64,000 nt of DNA from Warburgia ugandensis. Lineage: Eukaryota > Streptophyta > Magnoliopsida > Canellales > Canellaceae. The translations under genes and the position numbers were made by a program. This document shows positions 1-15,113 of this stretch, one piece after another. The notes under the pieces were generated by a model, which ran no database searches, had not been told where the DNA came from, and saw only the letters and a list, made by a program, of their open reading frames with translations. The stretch spans positions 24,844,926 to 24,908,925 of the forward strand of contig CP141136.1 of assembly GCA_035236585.1 (NCBI GenBank). Direction: 5' to 3'. The first letter of the stretch is position 1, and every line of letters begins with the position of its first letter.

Positions 1-348
1 ATGGCCTTCTAGAAAGGAGTCAATTCTCTAGGAGAGTTCTCTTTACAACTCATTAGCTTGGACTCGGAAGCCCAACCCCTCTGCTATTTTCCTTTGCCCA
101 TCAGATAGGCTCAAATGTTGTCCAAGGATGAACCTTACCCATGCTATTTTGGGGTAGATGCCCCATGCTTTTGTAGCCTCCATTAGTTTTCTTCTTAGAC
201 TCCCCTTCCTAAACCCATCAACAATCACAATGCTAATTTTAAAAACATTATCATCTGTCAACCATTCCCAGATTTGTTGCTTGGTGAGATCAAATGGGCC
301 CACCACATCTTTCATCACCTTATTATTGACCATAGATGAGAAGTCCAT
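1..348 (-). pseudogene. NLR pseudogene, N-terminal part, runs off left edge
   Basis: Read from 348 down, the first 101 codons match the start of the intact NLR at 41030-43549 almost position for position. Shared blocks include VGPFDL, WEWLTDD, IVIVDGF, KIAWVRF and GQRKIAEGLG. After codon 101 the homology continues in the same frame but is broken: the Gln of the intact copy is TAA (43-45) and a Trp is TAG (28-30), both simple transitions. The rest of the gene lies outside the window. The P-loop region is degenerate in the same way as in the intact copy (DGFRKGSL, no GGVGKT), so that change predates the duplication. The sequence cannot encode a full NLR. Confidence 0.88.
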
Positions 349-453
349 CTTTCTTCTCTAGTCTTATTAGCCCACACCACTTTAGCAACTCCAATGGCTT
401 ACTCTGAAAAGTTAGATTCTTAAGATAAATAATCCATATTACATCCATTCATA

Positions 454-1400
454 TGTGACTCACTGGGCTGATGAGGGCGGATCTAGGAGTAGGCTGGTAG
501 GCTTCTAGGTTGAGGTGAAGGACAGAGAGTTAGTCCCACATCACTTGGGGAGAGGCAACTGGGTTGTTTATAAGAGTTTGAGGAACTCTAACAGTCATAA
601 TGAATTTTCCTTGGGAAACTAGGGAAGAACAAAATTGTGAGGGGTGTATGGGCTCCCCACCGTAGACAATATTGTGATTATTGAAAACCCAAGGTGTTAC
701 AAATGGTATCAGAGCTAGTTCCCCTTGTGGTGTGGTGGCTAGCCGCACCAAGAGCTTGGCCATGGCTATCACACAAGGATGCATGTTCCTTAAGGGGGGA
801 AGATGTGAACCCCTGAGCTGATGAGTGTGGGCTAAGAGAAGGCTAGCGTGCTTCTAAGTTGGGGTGAAGGACAGAGAGTTAGTCCTACATAGCCTGGGGA
901 GAGAAAACTAAGTTGTTTATAAGAGTTCAAGGAACTCTAATAGTCACAACGCATTTTCCCTAGGAAACTAGGGAAGAATAAAACTGAGAGGTGTGTATGG
1001 GCTCCCCAGAGAGGACAATATTGTGACTATTGGAACCCCGAGGTGTTAAAAATCGTTTCAGAGCCAGTTCCCCTCGTGGTGTGGTAGCTAGTTGCACATG
1101 GACGCCTAATCATGGCTATCATGCAGGGACGCATGTTCCGTAAGGGGGGAAGATATGAAGCCCTGGGCTGATGAGTGTGGGCTAAGAGAAGGTTGGCGGG
1201 CTTCTAGGCTAGGGTGAAGGATAGAGAGTTAGTCCCAAATTGCCCGGGGAGAGGAAACTGGGTTATTTATAAGAGTTCAAGGAACTCTAATGGTTACAAC
1301 GCATTTTCCTTGAGAAACTAGGGAAGAACAAAACTGAGAGGGGTGTATGAGCACCCCAAAGATGACAATATTGTGATTGTTGGAACCCCGAGGTGTTACA
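454..1400 (+). mobile_element. TRIM retroelement with three LTRs in tandem
   Basis: Three LTRs of about 248 bp lie at 454-701, 804-1051 and 1154-1400, separated by two internal segments of about 102 bp. The LTRs run from TGTGA to GTTACA, with the ends of the inner LTRs slightly mutated. After LTR1 comes a primer-binding site complementary to initiator tRNA-Met (TGGTATCAGAGC, 704-715). Before LTR2 and LTR3 comes a polypurine tract (AAGGGGGGAAGA, about 792-803). There is no coding capacity, and the sizes fit terminal-repeat retrotransposons in miniature. A perfect 5-bp target-site duplication TCATA flanks the whole trimer (449-453 and 1401-1405), so the unit inserted, or became a trimer, as one block. 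The intact NLR flank preserves the unoccupied site near 43670. Confidence 0.88.
704..715 (+). other. TRIM primer-binding site (tRNA-iMet type)
   Basis: TGGTATCAGAGC lies two bases after LTR1. It fixes the sense strand of the element as plus. The equivalent site after LTR2 (about 1054-1065) is mutated. Confidence 0.8.
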
Positions 1401-1810
1401 TCATATAAGCTGAACATGTTATGTAAACAAAATCGTAAATCATAGGCCAAATGGTGGGGGAACCAAACCATGCATTCGCCAATATTTTCTCCATCAACCC
1501 AATTGTGTCAACCATTATCTGGTTTAGATGTTTAACTTTGCTAATTAAGGCCTTAGTAAATAATAAATACGTGATGAAATGCCCCACTAATGAATAAGAA
1601 CATTGTGGATGGCCTAAAATCAAAGACCCCTCCAAGAGCTCAAGTGGTTTAGATCCAATATTAGCTCAACTGCTATATTTACTCTTAAGATCTATGCAAC
1701 TAAATCCTTTTATTGATAGTTATTAGAGGTTGAGTTAGCAAGGCTTATTTAATCTGGTTCTTTGAATTTTTCTAAATTATGTAAGCTTACCAATGGGGGG
1801 TAAAACAAGG

Positions 1811-2216
1811 CCAAATTGGCAAGCTTATAGAATCGAGTTAATTGGATTACTTATACCTTTTTTTTGAATGGTAAAAAAAACACACGCTTCACAGCCTCAA
1901 ACCCTGGTCATGTAGGTGAAAGACTCATTATGCCACTATGCCTAGAAGGCCCTGGTTTGGAGAAAGAATCTACCTCTCTAGTTGTCATTTAGTTGAGGGT
2001 TGGAGATTGGCTCCTTCTAGCCATTGGGAGATGGATAGACCTAAGAAAGTGTGTGATTTCCTTTGTAATTCTTGGCTTGTGCTAATATATATAATACAAT
2101 TATATAATCCTTGCTAGTACCCTAGCTAATTGACATGGCCCATCCAAGAATGAACCAAGATGACAAAGGGGCTCCATTATTGGAGCTACAAGTTTTATTT
2201 GGGAAGTGATGAATTC
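1811..2216. other. Unassigned intergenic DNA
   Basis: AT-rich sequence with no open frame, RNA-like fold or repeat that I can recognise. Confidence 0.4.
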
Positions 2217-2579
2217 GCCCCAGTTTTTTAATTCCTTACCCCTCACTATATCTTTAGTTGACCATAACTCTATTTAGGTCTAAATTTATGAAGATTTGAA
2301 CAAATCATTCTCAATGATGACCTTGACTTAGATGGACTAGGTTTCAAAATTCCCATCCAGTTGGTGACCCTAGCTATTGTTACATAATAAATTAAATAGA
2401 TAATAAATCTTTGATTGTTCATTTACTCAAGCAAACATTGGTTCTAATAATCTAATGATTGATCCATCTAGGTCAAGGAAAATATTGTGAATGATTTAGA
2501 TCTTTATAAATCTGAGCCATCTAGAGTTATATCGTCCAACCATTTAGTAAGGGGTTGATTAATAAAAAAATTGAGGGGC
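2217..2579. mobile_element. Foldback / long-TIR MITE-like element
   Basis: About 120 bp at the left end (2217-2337) are the degenerate reverse complement of about 120 bp at the right end (2462-2579). Both arms start GCCCC and share CTTAC, ATAACTCTA, AGATTT and CCTTGAC.TAGATGGA in the same order. The roughly 125-bp spacer has no open frame. This is the shape of a non-autonomous DNA transposon. I could not identify a convincing target-site duplication, so the superfamily is unknown and the true ends may differ by a few bases. Confidence 0.6.
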
Positions 2580-3079
2580 CAATATATTACTTATTTTCTT
2601 CATTTTTAAAAAGAAATTACCATGGCACAACATGTTGTTAAAAAAATTTCAATCCACAATATTTTCAATTTTTATAATAAAATAATCAACAGAGAGCAAA
2701 CAATAAATTAGGATGGTGTACTGGTGCACATTGTGTTGGTGGTTCAAAATAAAAACAAGTCGATTATTCTAATTGGTACTCTCCATTCATCCTCACAATT
2801 ATGTCTTAGGTAAACTAGGACCTTAAAGTCTCATCCCTTAAAGACTCCAGCCATGTCTTTCTTGATTGTTAGTGAAACTAGAAAACGGTAACTTTAGTTC
2901 ATTTTATAACTTCAGAAAGCTTAGTAGGATAAGGATTATCATGATCATCCAAAAGATGAGATTTTTACATCATATTGTATTTGGGGTGTAAACCAAGGTG
3001 TTGCCAATCCACTCTGTCCAACATTCACAGAAAACAAAGGATAGTAGAGCTCCCAATCTAGAGGGACAAGAACTTGTGG
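2580..3079. other. Unassigned AT-rich DNA
   Basis: No coding signal is visible until L1-like protein similarity begins near 3080. Confidence 0.4.
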
Positions 3080-6000
3080 CTAAAATTTTCCAAGTATCAT
3101 TTCTCAAAGTTTTATATGGCATAAGATTTTCCAGAGAACTGAGTAAATCAATTTTAGTTAAAACAACCTCAATGAGAACAAAGAGCTCAGCTATGCCTTC
3201 CAATTACCAAGGAAGAGTGCAAAGCTATCATGTTTAGTATGAAACCTAACAAGGCTCTAGGTCTTGATGGCTTTAATGATATGTTCTATTAGAAAAAATT
3301 GGGAAATTTTTTTAAGATGAAGTGACTAACATTGTTATAAGAGCTTTCAAAATGAGCCACATTTTAAAAGAAATCAATAACATTGCCATTGTTCATATCT
3401 ATAACGTGTCAAACACACAAAGCATTGACACATTTAAACCATACAAGTTGATCACTTAGGTGATAGTCAATAGAATGAGACCCTTTTTAGCATACATTAT
3501 GGACACAATACAAAGTTATTTTGTCCCCAAGAGGCAACCTGATGACAAGTTTCTCGTCAACAATGAAAATCTCATTTCTTTTAGGAATAAAAAATCTAAA
3601 AACTATAATTTGGCATAGAAAGTTGATATTGCAAAAGCATTTAGTAGCCTTAGATGGTAGTTTGTTAGGAAAGCCTTCATTGCATTTGAATTCCTAAATA
3701 TCTGGGTTGATCTCATCATAAACTGCATAACTTCACCTTCCATGATAGTTTTTGTCAATGGATACCCAACTTATTGGGTCAAACCAAGCAGAGGTACAAA
3801 ACAACACATCTTTTCAAAGAAACACCACAACTGTTTCTCCTATTTTTTTTGGTAAATGTTTTAATCGTCTATTCAAAAAACACGTTTGGTAATTTCCTAT
3901 TTATTGTTATAGTGCTTCTGAAAGTCACAAGAGAAGTTGTGTTTCTCATAAACCCTTCAACTGCATTAGAAGCATCCCAAAATATGCATAGGTCCAATGC
4001 CAAGAAATTTCAAAGAATTCTTAGCATCAAGAAATCATTCTCTAATGGGAAATATCTTGGCTCCACTGTATCAAAGGAAAGCCAAAAGAGAATAATTTCA
4101 AGTTTCTTATTGAAAGAACAAGTTCTAAACTCACAAGTTAGAAATAGAAAACACCCTCTAAAGCAGGTAAAATATGCCTTGCTAAGCATGTCTCAGCTGA
4201 AATTTCATATTAGATCATGGCAGTCACAAGTGTCCTAAAGAAAATCCTTTAAGAGTGTTTGAAAATACAAAGAAAATTTACATGGAAACACTCCAAAACT
4301 ACTAAAAGGTATGCATCTCATGAACTAGGACATTAGGGGGGGGCGCCTAGGACTTAAGAAGATAAAATGGATGAAACAAGCATTTATATCAAATTGGAAT
4401 GGAGAATTATGTATTTTTCTAACTGTTTGTGGGTCAAATTGCAATGCTAACTATCTAAGAACAGAAAACATTCTTGATGTTTAGAGCAAAAAAATTGATA
4501 CTTTGTTTGGAAAACCATTTTAAAAGCAAAAAAGTATAACTAAAGGATATAGATGGGAAGTTGGAAATGAAAATTATATTAAGTTATGATTTGATAATTG
4601 GGTTCATAACAAAACCCTTCTATCTGAACTTCTAAGACTTTCTAGAAAGATAGGTCAACTTGATAGATAAAGTGATGTATTGACCCAATCTCTAGTGATT
4701 GGAAGAAAGGGGAAGTTATTGGTAAGTGGGGGAATGAAAATTGGCAAACTCATTCTTAGGATAAGAATCTTCAAGATAATAAACCAGATAACCTCACTTG
4801 GACAGCTAGGAATAGTAGCATTTATCATTAAATTGTCTTACAACATTGCAAGAAAAACTAATTTTAGTCAAGAAAAAACATGGAAGAGGTTATGGCAATC
4901 AACATGGCAATCAAAAAGTGAAATGTTTTATGTGGATCCTCCTTTCTAATAGACTTTCAACACAAATAATCACTGAAAATCAATTATCCTGCCCAAAATG
5001 TAACCATAAAGTGGAAACCCCTTCCATTTTATTTTTGCAGTGTACTCAGGTAAGAGATTGAAGGGGAGCCTTGGTGCAGTGGTAAAGTTGTCGTCATGTA
5101 ACCTTGAGGTCATTGGTTTAAGGCGTGGAAACAGCCTCTTGAAAAGATGTAAGGTAAGATTGTGTACTATAGACCTTTGTGGTCCACCCCTTCCCCAGAC
5201 CCAGCACAGGCAGGAGCTTCCTGCACCAAGGCAGCCTTTACCCAAGTAAAAGATTTCTCAAAAAAAAATTCTTGAATTTAGATCTAATGACTTGAATTGT
5301 GAATCATGTATCTCTACTTTCAATGAATGGTTTTGTAAAAGCCCAAAATTGGGAAAGGACAATGAACTCATTGTTAATGCTTTTTGGACTCTTGCTAGGA
5401 TCATATGGAAAGAGAATTAATGGGCCCATGAAAGGAAAAGTCCAAACTTCAAAAGAACTTGGGCAATGTTTTATGCTCAAGTGGTTGAAATAACATATGA
5501 TATTAACCTAGATCCAAAAGTGGAAGGTCAAGATAGATATTATTGAGAAATGGAGACAAACAAATACATTTGAAAGAATTAGAAGAGCCATTTTGGTGAA
5601 GTGGGAGCCCCCACCTCCAAATCATTAGCTGCTTAATTTTGATGGGTCAGTAGAACGAAACCCAAGAGAGGTGGGAGCAGGTGGGATTGTCAAAGACCAT
5701 CTAGGAAGGTTTGTCATAGGCTATAGCATATACTTATATGAATAGACCAATGCCAAAGTGGAATGGGCCTCACACTTACTAGAAATATTCCAATACCGTG
5801 CATTATGGTACAAGGAGTCTTTGAGAGGGTAGTCCTTATGAGTATGATGGATAGACACAATCTGATGAGATATTTGGAAACAGTGAAAACAAGCGACATC
5901 TTTAGAGAAGACAACTATGTGGCTAATCATTTTGCAAATCCAACAGTGGAAATGAAGAATGTAAAGTTTCGATTAAAGATCGAAATTTGTAAGTGATTGT
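3080..6000 (+). pseudogene. L1-type LINE remnant (RT, zf-RVT, RNase H)
   Basis: Read across frames on the plus strand this is a decayed L1 ORF2. An RT start block (SMKPNKALGLDGFNDMFY) lies near 3235-3290. RT core blocks (VDIAKAFSSLRW, then ITSPSMIVFVNGYPT) lie at about 3620-3770. A zinc-binding RVT motif (CPKCNHKVE, then FLQCTQ) lies at about 4990-5049. A plant-L1 RNase H start (NFDGSVERNPREVGAGG) lies at about 5635-5690. Stops and frameshifts are scattered throughout, so it cannot be active. The 5' half, including the endonuclease, is not recognisable. The element is interrupted by the SINE at 5063-5245, after which the L1 protein similarity resumes. Confidence 0.82.
5063..5245 (+). mobile_element. 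Au-like SINE
   Basis: The unit starts GGGGAGCCTTGGTGCAGTGG, which carries a tRNA-like A box, followed by a B-box-like GGTTTAAGGC. The body carries the hallmarks of the plant Au SINE family: GGAAACAGCCTCTTG, ATAGACC.TTGTGGTCC, and a GGAGCTTCCTGCACC tail region. A 10-bp near-perfect direct repeat flanks it (GTAAGAGATT at 5050-5059; GTAAAAGATT at 5246-5255), consistent with target-primed insertion. It sits inside the L1 remnant and is therefore younger than that copy. Confidence 0.85.
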
Positions 6001-6199
6001 TAGAACTTGATAGAATAGGTATAATGGTGCCAAAATGTAATGAAAGGCTATAACGCCATGGAGAACATAGATCTTTGAAGATCTAAACCACTCAAAATTT
6101 GTCTCTTGCCGTAGATGGTCATAATATGAAAATCTCATCAGTTGAATGATCTTGGTTTTTTATTTTTTCAATTGTAATAAGGATGGTGAAACCTTTTAT
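6001..6199. other. L1 3' end / junction to LTR fragment
   Basis: Transition from the L1 tail to the family-D LTR fragment. No separate feature is visible and the exact junction is not resolved. Confidence 0.3.
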
Positions 6200-7719
<1,520 letters not shown>

Positions 7720-7923
7720 ATATGCACTTGAAATTGAATGACCATGTATCTTATGTGATTGTTATGGAAAATTTAAAAAGGATTAAATATTATCTTTGAT
7801 ATATTATTCCTCTTAAAGAGAGGTGGTGGATTATGGCCATGGACTGTAGACGTACATATGGTACATACACATAAATATGTATATGGACATATTATATATT
7901 ATGATATGATTGTTGTTGGTATT

Positions 7924-8222
7924 GACATCTCCCTGAGGCGGGTTTACGAGTTGACGGGCTAGTGGAGTACGCTCCCTATGGTGGGCTTGAGAGATGGACG
8001 GGTTAGTGGAGAGACATCCCTGAGGCGGGTCCAATGAGGCTAACGGGCTAGTAGAGGATGCTCCCTAAGGTAGGCCTACGGATTGATGGGCTAATGAAAG
8101 CACTTCCCTAAAGTGAGTCTGATGAGGTTGACGGGCTAGTGGAGAGATGCTCCTTGAGACAGGCCTACAGACTAATAGGCTAGAGGAAGTGAGATATGTA
8201 TATATAGGCATATATAGCCTGA

Positions 8223-8258
<36 letters not shown>

Positions 8259-8508
8259 GAGTTTTTAAAATCTCCCTAGGCGGGCCTACGGGTTGATGGG
8301 CTAGTAGAGATACCTACTTGAGGTAGGCCTACAGGTTGCAAGCTAGTGGAGGAACTTCCCTGAGGTGGGTCTGATGAGGCTAACAGGCTAGTGGAGAGAT
8401 GCTCCCTGAGGTGGGCTTACAGACTAACAAGCTAGTGGAAGTGAGAGATATGTATTAGGATGTTTCCCTGAGGCGGGTTTGAGAGGCTAATGAGCTAGTG
8501 GAAGCGGA
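7924..8508 (+). repeat. 44-45 bp minisatellite in two blocks
   Basis: About eleven degenerate copies of a unit resembling CTCCCTGAGGCGGGCCTACG followed by GTTGACGGGCTAGTGGAGAG. Six units lie at 7924-8195 and five at 8263-8508, separated by a TATATA stretch and an (ATT)n tract. Copies alternate between CCTACGG and TGATGAGG variants in the middle of the unit, suggesting a higher-order dimer. There is no coding frame. Confidence 0.85.
8223..8258 (+). repeat. (ATT)n microsatellite
   Basis: About twelve uninterrupted ATT/TTA units between the two minisatellite blocks. Confidence 0.95.
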
Positions 8509-8879
8509 ATATTATTTGTGTGTATTATTTACCAGACAAAAGGCTGGAATATTATGATACTAGTAAATACTAGATATGTATTCTAGTAGAGGATGGATTG
8601 TTATGAAACCCTGATGGTAAAGGGGTATGGATATTAACCCATTATAGGTATGGGATTTGATATTATGATATATGATACTCACATTTTGATAGATTTTATT
8701 AATCTACAATTGGTAGAGTATGTGAATGTATAAATTTCTGTGAGAAACATTTCATAGATATTTAAATATGAGAATATGCCTGATATGCTTATCTCGTAAA
8801 TTGTGATTTACGATGTTTGGATTAGTTCACGCAATAAGAAAATTTGTGATGTTGATTGGTCTGATGATTATGGAAATGT

Positions 8880-9349
8880 ATATATTTAATTTAATTTTAA
8901 TTTAATATGTCTCTTAAGTCCCCTACTAAGCATAGCTTGTTCAGATATTATAAATATTTGAATGTTTGCAATATCTCAGAGACAGATAGATAGAAGAAGA
9001 TGGATGTGATATGGAGATACTAACAGCTAGTTCACTATCAGGTATGAGTTTTATTTCAATTCTTGTATTGTAGCTAGTTTTATTTGGATTGTGGACTTTG
9101 GACATTTAATATAATGTTTATAGGGGTTGTGTAAGTGAATCACTCGATGGGTTTTGTTTTCCTAAAAAGCATATTTATTTTATAAAAAAACTATATAACT
9201 ATATATAGTATGAGAATGAAAGTGATACTTGGGATTTTGAAAATAAATTTCGAAGAAAACTTTTTCCACTATTTTGGATTTTAAAATTTTGGCACGCCAT
9301 CTTTCAAAAATAAATGCGAAATTTGTTTTAAAAACCCAGGTAGATGACA
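8880..9349 (+). mobile_element. Family-A LTR fragment, plus orientation
   Basis: This is the reverse complement of the starts of the long family-A LTRs (26730 onward and 20105 onward). It shares CCCCTACTAAGCATA, a block around GATATT..AAAT....AATG and CAATATCTCAGAG, then a terminal AAAACCCAGGTAGATGACA that ends the LTR at 9349. Its left end is unclear, and DNA from 8509 leftward may also belong to it. No primer-binding site follows the end. Confidence 0.6.
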
Positions 9350-9827
9350 TAGTGAATGAGATTTCATTAATTTTGTTGTTTATTAGATGTTACTTTCCCT
9401 TTTGTTAACTTTTATGACACTTCATATTCCTTCAATAACATATTTTCCCTTTTAAATGTTGAGCACAAGAACCCATGAGCAGCGTTGAACCCCAATCTCC
9501 CAGAGGCTCTTACACCATTGCACTACGTTGCTCATATTCCTTTAATAATTTGAAGGAAACGACCAAGAATTACCAACCGATGAAGGTTTTTCTTTAAGTG
9601 GAGTCAACTTGAGGTATAGAGTAATATTGGCCTACTTGAGGCCCCTCTTCAAGTAGTTTTATGAGGAAATAAATGTTTGTAGAAACATTCTTAAGAGACT
9701 AAGGTTAACTACAGGTGGGATTGTTCATTATAATTCTTACTTACAAAAGAAACACTAGGCGGATTTATCGATTATAAATGAATTTGCCAATTTTCACACT
9801 AAACCATAAATAGAGATGTTATAAAGC
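9350..9827. other. Spacer with SINE-like repeat
   Basis: About 9362-9530 is a repeat also found at 45868-46004 (shared TTAGATGTTAC, ATTCCTTCAATAAC, ATGAGCAGC.TTGAACCC). The remainder up to the copia 3' LTR has no recognisable feature. Confidence 0.45.
9440..9530 (-). mobile_element. tRNA-like SINE head
   Basis: On the minus strand the unit begins GCAACGTAGTGCAATGGTG, resembling a pol III A box, followed about 35 bases later by GGGGTTCAACGC, resembling a B box. A 17-bp imperfect direct repeat (TCATATTCCTTCAATAA at 9423-9439; one mismatch at 9531-9547) flanks it. A second copy at 45868-46004 shares the left flank too, so the true element may be longer than the segment between the repeats. Confidence 0.5.
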
Positions 9828-10255
9828 TAGGAATTTCTATGTTTTTGGTGAATAGAAGCTCAAAGTTTTATTGACAATTATCTAACATAAATAGCTACAA
9901 TAACATGAGAAAATAAGGAAGAATTTTTGTAATAAAATAACAATTAAAGAGTCAGAAAATTAGCTCTTTGTGCATCTCCATGTATTTAACAAATGCCTTG
10001 ATTTTCTCTTGATTGTGTGATTTGTTGGAGACAATAATGGCACTCTTGAATTCCTTCTGAAAAGTCAACTCTTTGTGCATCTTTGCGCATTTGGCCAATG
10101 CCTTGATTTTTTGTTGATTGTGTAATTTGTTGGAGACAATAATGGCACTCATGAATTCCATAATTTTCTAAATTTGTTTCATATTCTTCTGCATATTTTT
10201 CTCTTTCAAATTTGACTTCACAATTCCTCTATTATTTGAATTATTTTCCTTATCA
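9828..10255 (-). repeat. Copia-1 3' LTR
   Basis: Matches 16906-17332 along its length. Each LTR contains an internal tandem duplication of about 105 bp (9958-10160 here, about 17037-17240 in the partner) around GCATCTCCATGTATTT and TTGATTGTGTGATTTGTTG. Confidence 0.88.
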
Positions 10256-10329
10256 TGCCCCCTCAAGTTGGAGGAGGAACGACAATGAAGACTGAACTTG
10301 CATAGAAGAAACATGAAAGTTGCTTTAGG

Positions 10330-12678
10330 TAGTGGCTCGTTGAAGATATTAGCTGGCTGCGAAGAAGATAAGATAGATCAAGTAATGAGGGTCCCCATCA
10401 CCACTTTTTCTCGAACAAAATGATAGTCAAGCTTTATGTGTTTTGATCGAGCATGAAACATCAAATTAACAGACTTATGAAGAGCACTAATGTTGTCGCA
10501 AAACAACTCAAGAGGTTTTGACAAAGGGATACCAATGTCAGAAAGTAAGCAAGTAAGCTAAGTAATTTTAGTAGTTGTTAATGCCTTAGATCGATATTCA
10601 GCTTCTGAACTAGATCAAGCGATAGTAGGTTGCTTGTTGGAGCTCCATGAAACACAATTTGCACTAAGAAGGATGCAAAAGCTAGAAGTACTTCACAGGG
10701 TAGTGGGGCAACCAGCCCAATTCACATTACAAAAATCATATAAAGAAAGAGAGCTATTGGAGAGAAAATGAACACCAAACCCTTGTATCCCTTTGAGATA
10801 TCGAAGGATTTATTTTATTGCCTTAAAATGGACCGTGGTTGGGCTATTGAAGCATTGACAAACTCGATTAACGGCATGAAGAATGTTAGGTCAGGTGAAT
10901 GTAAGATATTGAAGTGCTCCAACAATACTACGGTAGGAAGAAGCATCAACATGATCATGATCAAAAGACAAGGCTTTCTCTTTGAGGCTCATGGGCGTAG
11001 CATTAGAAGTGCTTTCAAGCATTTGAGTATGAACAAGATATCTTGTGTATTTTGATTGAGAAAGAAATACTCCATGCAAAAAAGTCTTAACTGCTACACC
11101 GAGGAAGTAATGAAGAGGACCTAAATCTTTAATAGAAAATTCAAATCCAAGTTGTTGAATGAGGTCATTGATAAAGCAATTATTGTTTCTAGCCACCATG
11201 ATATCATCAACATAAATAAGAAGTAAGATAATGATATCATTTTTGTATAGAAAAAAAAGGGAAGAGTCTGCCTTATTGCAATAGAACCCAAGGTGAAGAA
11301 GAAATTGAGTGAGTCAATCAAACCATTCACATGGAGCTTGCTTGAGCCCATAGAGTGATTTCTTTAAAAGATAGACATGAAGTGGAAATTTGGAGTCAAC
11401 AAATCCAGGTGGTTGCTCCATGTATACCATCTCCTTGAGGTGACCATATAAGAAGGCATTTTGGCATCTAGTTATCTCATTCACCAACCTAGAGAAACAA
11501 AAACAAAAACAATTAGTCAAATAATTATGGGTTTGACATTTGGGTCAAAGGTTTCATCATAGTCAAGTTCTAAAACTTGAGTAAACCCCTTTGTAATGTG
11601 TCTTGCTTTAAATTGCTCAATTGTGCCATCCTCTTTATACTTGAGTCAAAAAATCCTTTTTGAACCAACAATGTTAGTATTTTCAAGGCAAGGGACAAGC
11701 ATCCATGTGTGATTTGCATGGAGTGCATCTATTTCTTCACATACTACACCAACCCATCTTGAGTCCTTGAGAGCCTTCTTCAAGGTTCTTGGTTCAATGG
11801 GAGGATTACCATGCATAGCAGGAGCAACATTATTTTTATTTAGGGACCATTCATAGTCACTTAGGTATGTTGGAGGATAATGAATTCGACGCTCATTTTG
11901 GCTTGCTATCAAAGTTGTATTTTGCATAGAGTATCTGAAAAAGGCATGTTGTGATTGTCTAAATCCTCTATGAATAATTCTATAGGATCAGAATGAGAAT
12001 GTTCATTTGTAGGTGATAAAGACAAGCTCTCTTTTTCAAGTTCCACATTTGACTCTTCATTAACATTTTCAATGAAGGAATTTGAAGCAGCTTCATTGTT
12101 ATTATTGGAAAAATCATGTTCTTGACCTGAAATAATAGGAAAATCATAACAAGAAGCATTTTTAGGGATAAACATGGAAGGATTGTCCTCAATTTTTTTG
12201 GTCAATGACTTTGTTTCTGAAGTAGGATCACTTAAGTAATTTGATTGTAAATTATCCTTCAGAAGCCATTCATCTAAAGGAAGAAATTCTGATATCACTA
12301 ATTTAGAATCACATGGAGATGTTTTCTTAGTAAACTTTGTACCACCTTGATGTCTTAGAGAGGAAAAGCATCAACATCTTATTACCTACAAGCCATTATA
12401 GTTAAGATGCCGTTTATACAACTTATGATAAGGGCTTTCATTTTTTATTGTTGAAGATGGCAATCTATTAATTAAATAAATTGTTGTAAGTAAAACTTCA
12501 ACGCATAAAGACAATGGTAAGTTTGCATGAAAGAGCATGGTCAAACCTGTTTCAACGACATGTCTATGTTTCTTTTCTACAGTGCTATTTTGCTCAGGTG
12601 TATTTGGACATAATATTTGTAACTATATCCCATTTTTTCTAATATGGCCAAGAAAGGAACTTGAACTAAATTCACCAC
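10330..12678 (-). pseudogene. Copia-1 integrase C-part, reverse transcriptase, RNase H
   Basis: Minus-strand reading in several frames. The end of the integrase core (SGEFSSSSFLAIL) lies near 12678-12640. A Ser/Asn-rich linker follows, then the RT start (EEIDALHANHTWMLVP, about 11740-11690). Next come [11 protein letters not shown] (about 11370-11335), the catalytic YVDD (about 11210) and GPLHYFLGV. The RNase H region has SSSEAEYR, CDN.SALH and HIKLDYHFVREK. Stops and frameshifts break it repeatedly. RT keeps the YVDD residues but the protein could not be made. Confidence 0.85.

Positions 12679-15113
<2,435 letters not shown>

Larger units (their letters stand above)
349..1810 (-). other. Duplicated 5' flank of the NLR gene (interrupted)
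   Basis: DNA upstream of the NLR pseudogene matches DNA upstream of the intact NLR, so the duplication included more than the coding region. Segment 364-453 resembles 43587-43680 (shared TTAGCCCACAC, CTGAAAAGTTA, TTCTTAAGA). Segments around 1500-1560 and 1650-1800 resemble about 44060-44140 and 44222-44400 (shared TTAGATGTTTA, CAGATCCAATATT, TTAGCAAGGCTT). The homology is split by the TRIM at 454-1400. I could not fix a TATA box. Confidence 0.7.

Noticed and set aside
7924-8508. CRISPR-like regular repeats
   Set aside because: Units are contiguous and degenerate with no unique spacers, and the genome is a plant nuclear one; this is a minisatellite.
9440-9530. Functional tRNA gene
   Set aside because: A/B-box-like words exist, but no cloverleaf, anticodon stem or clean acceptor stem can be formed.
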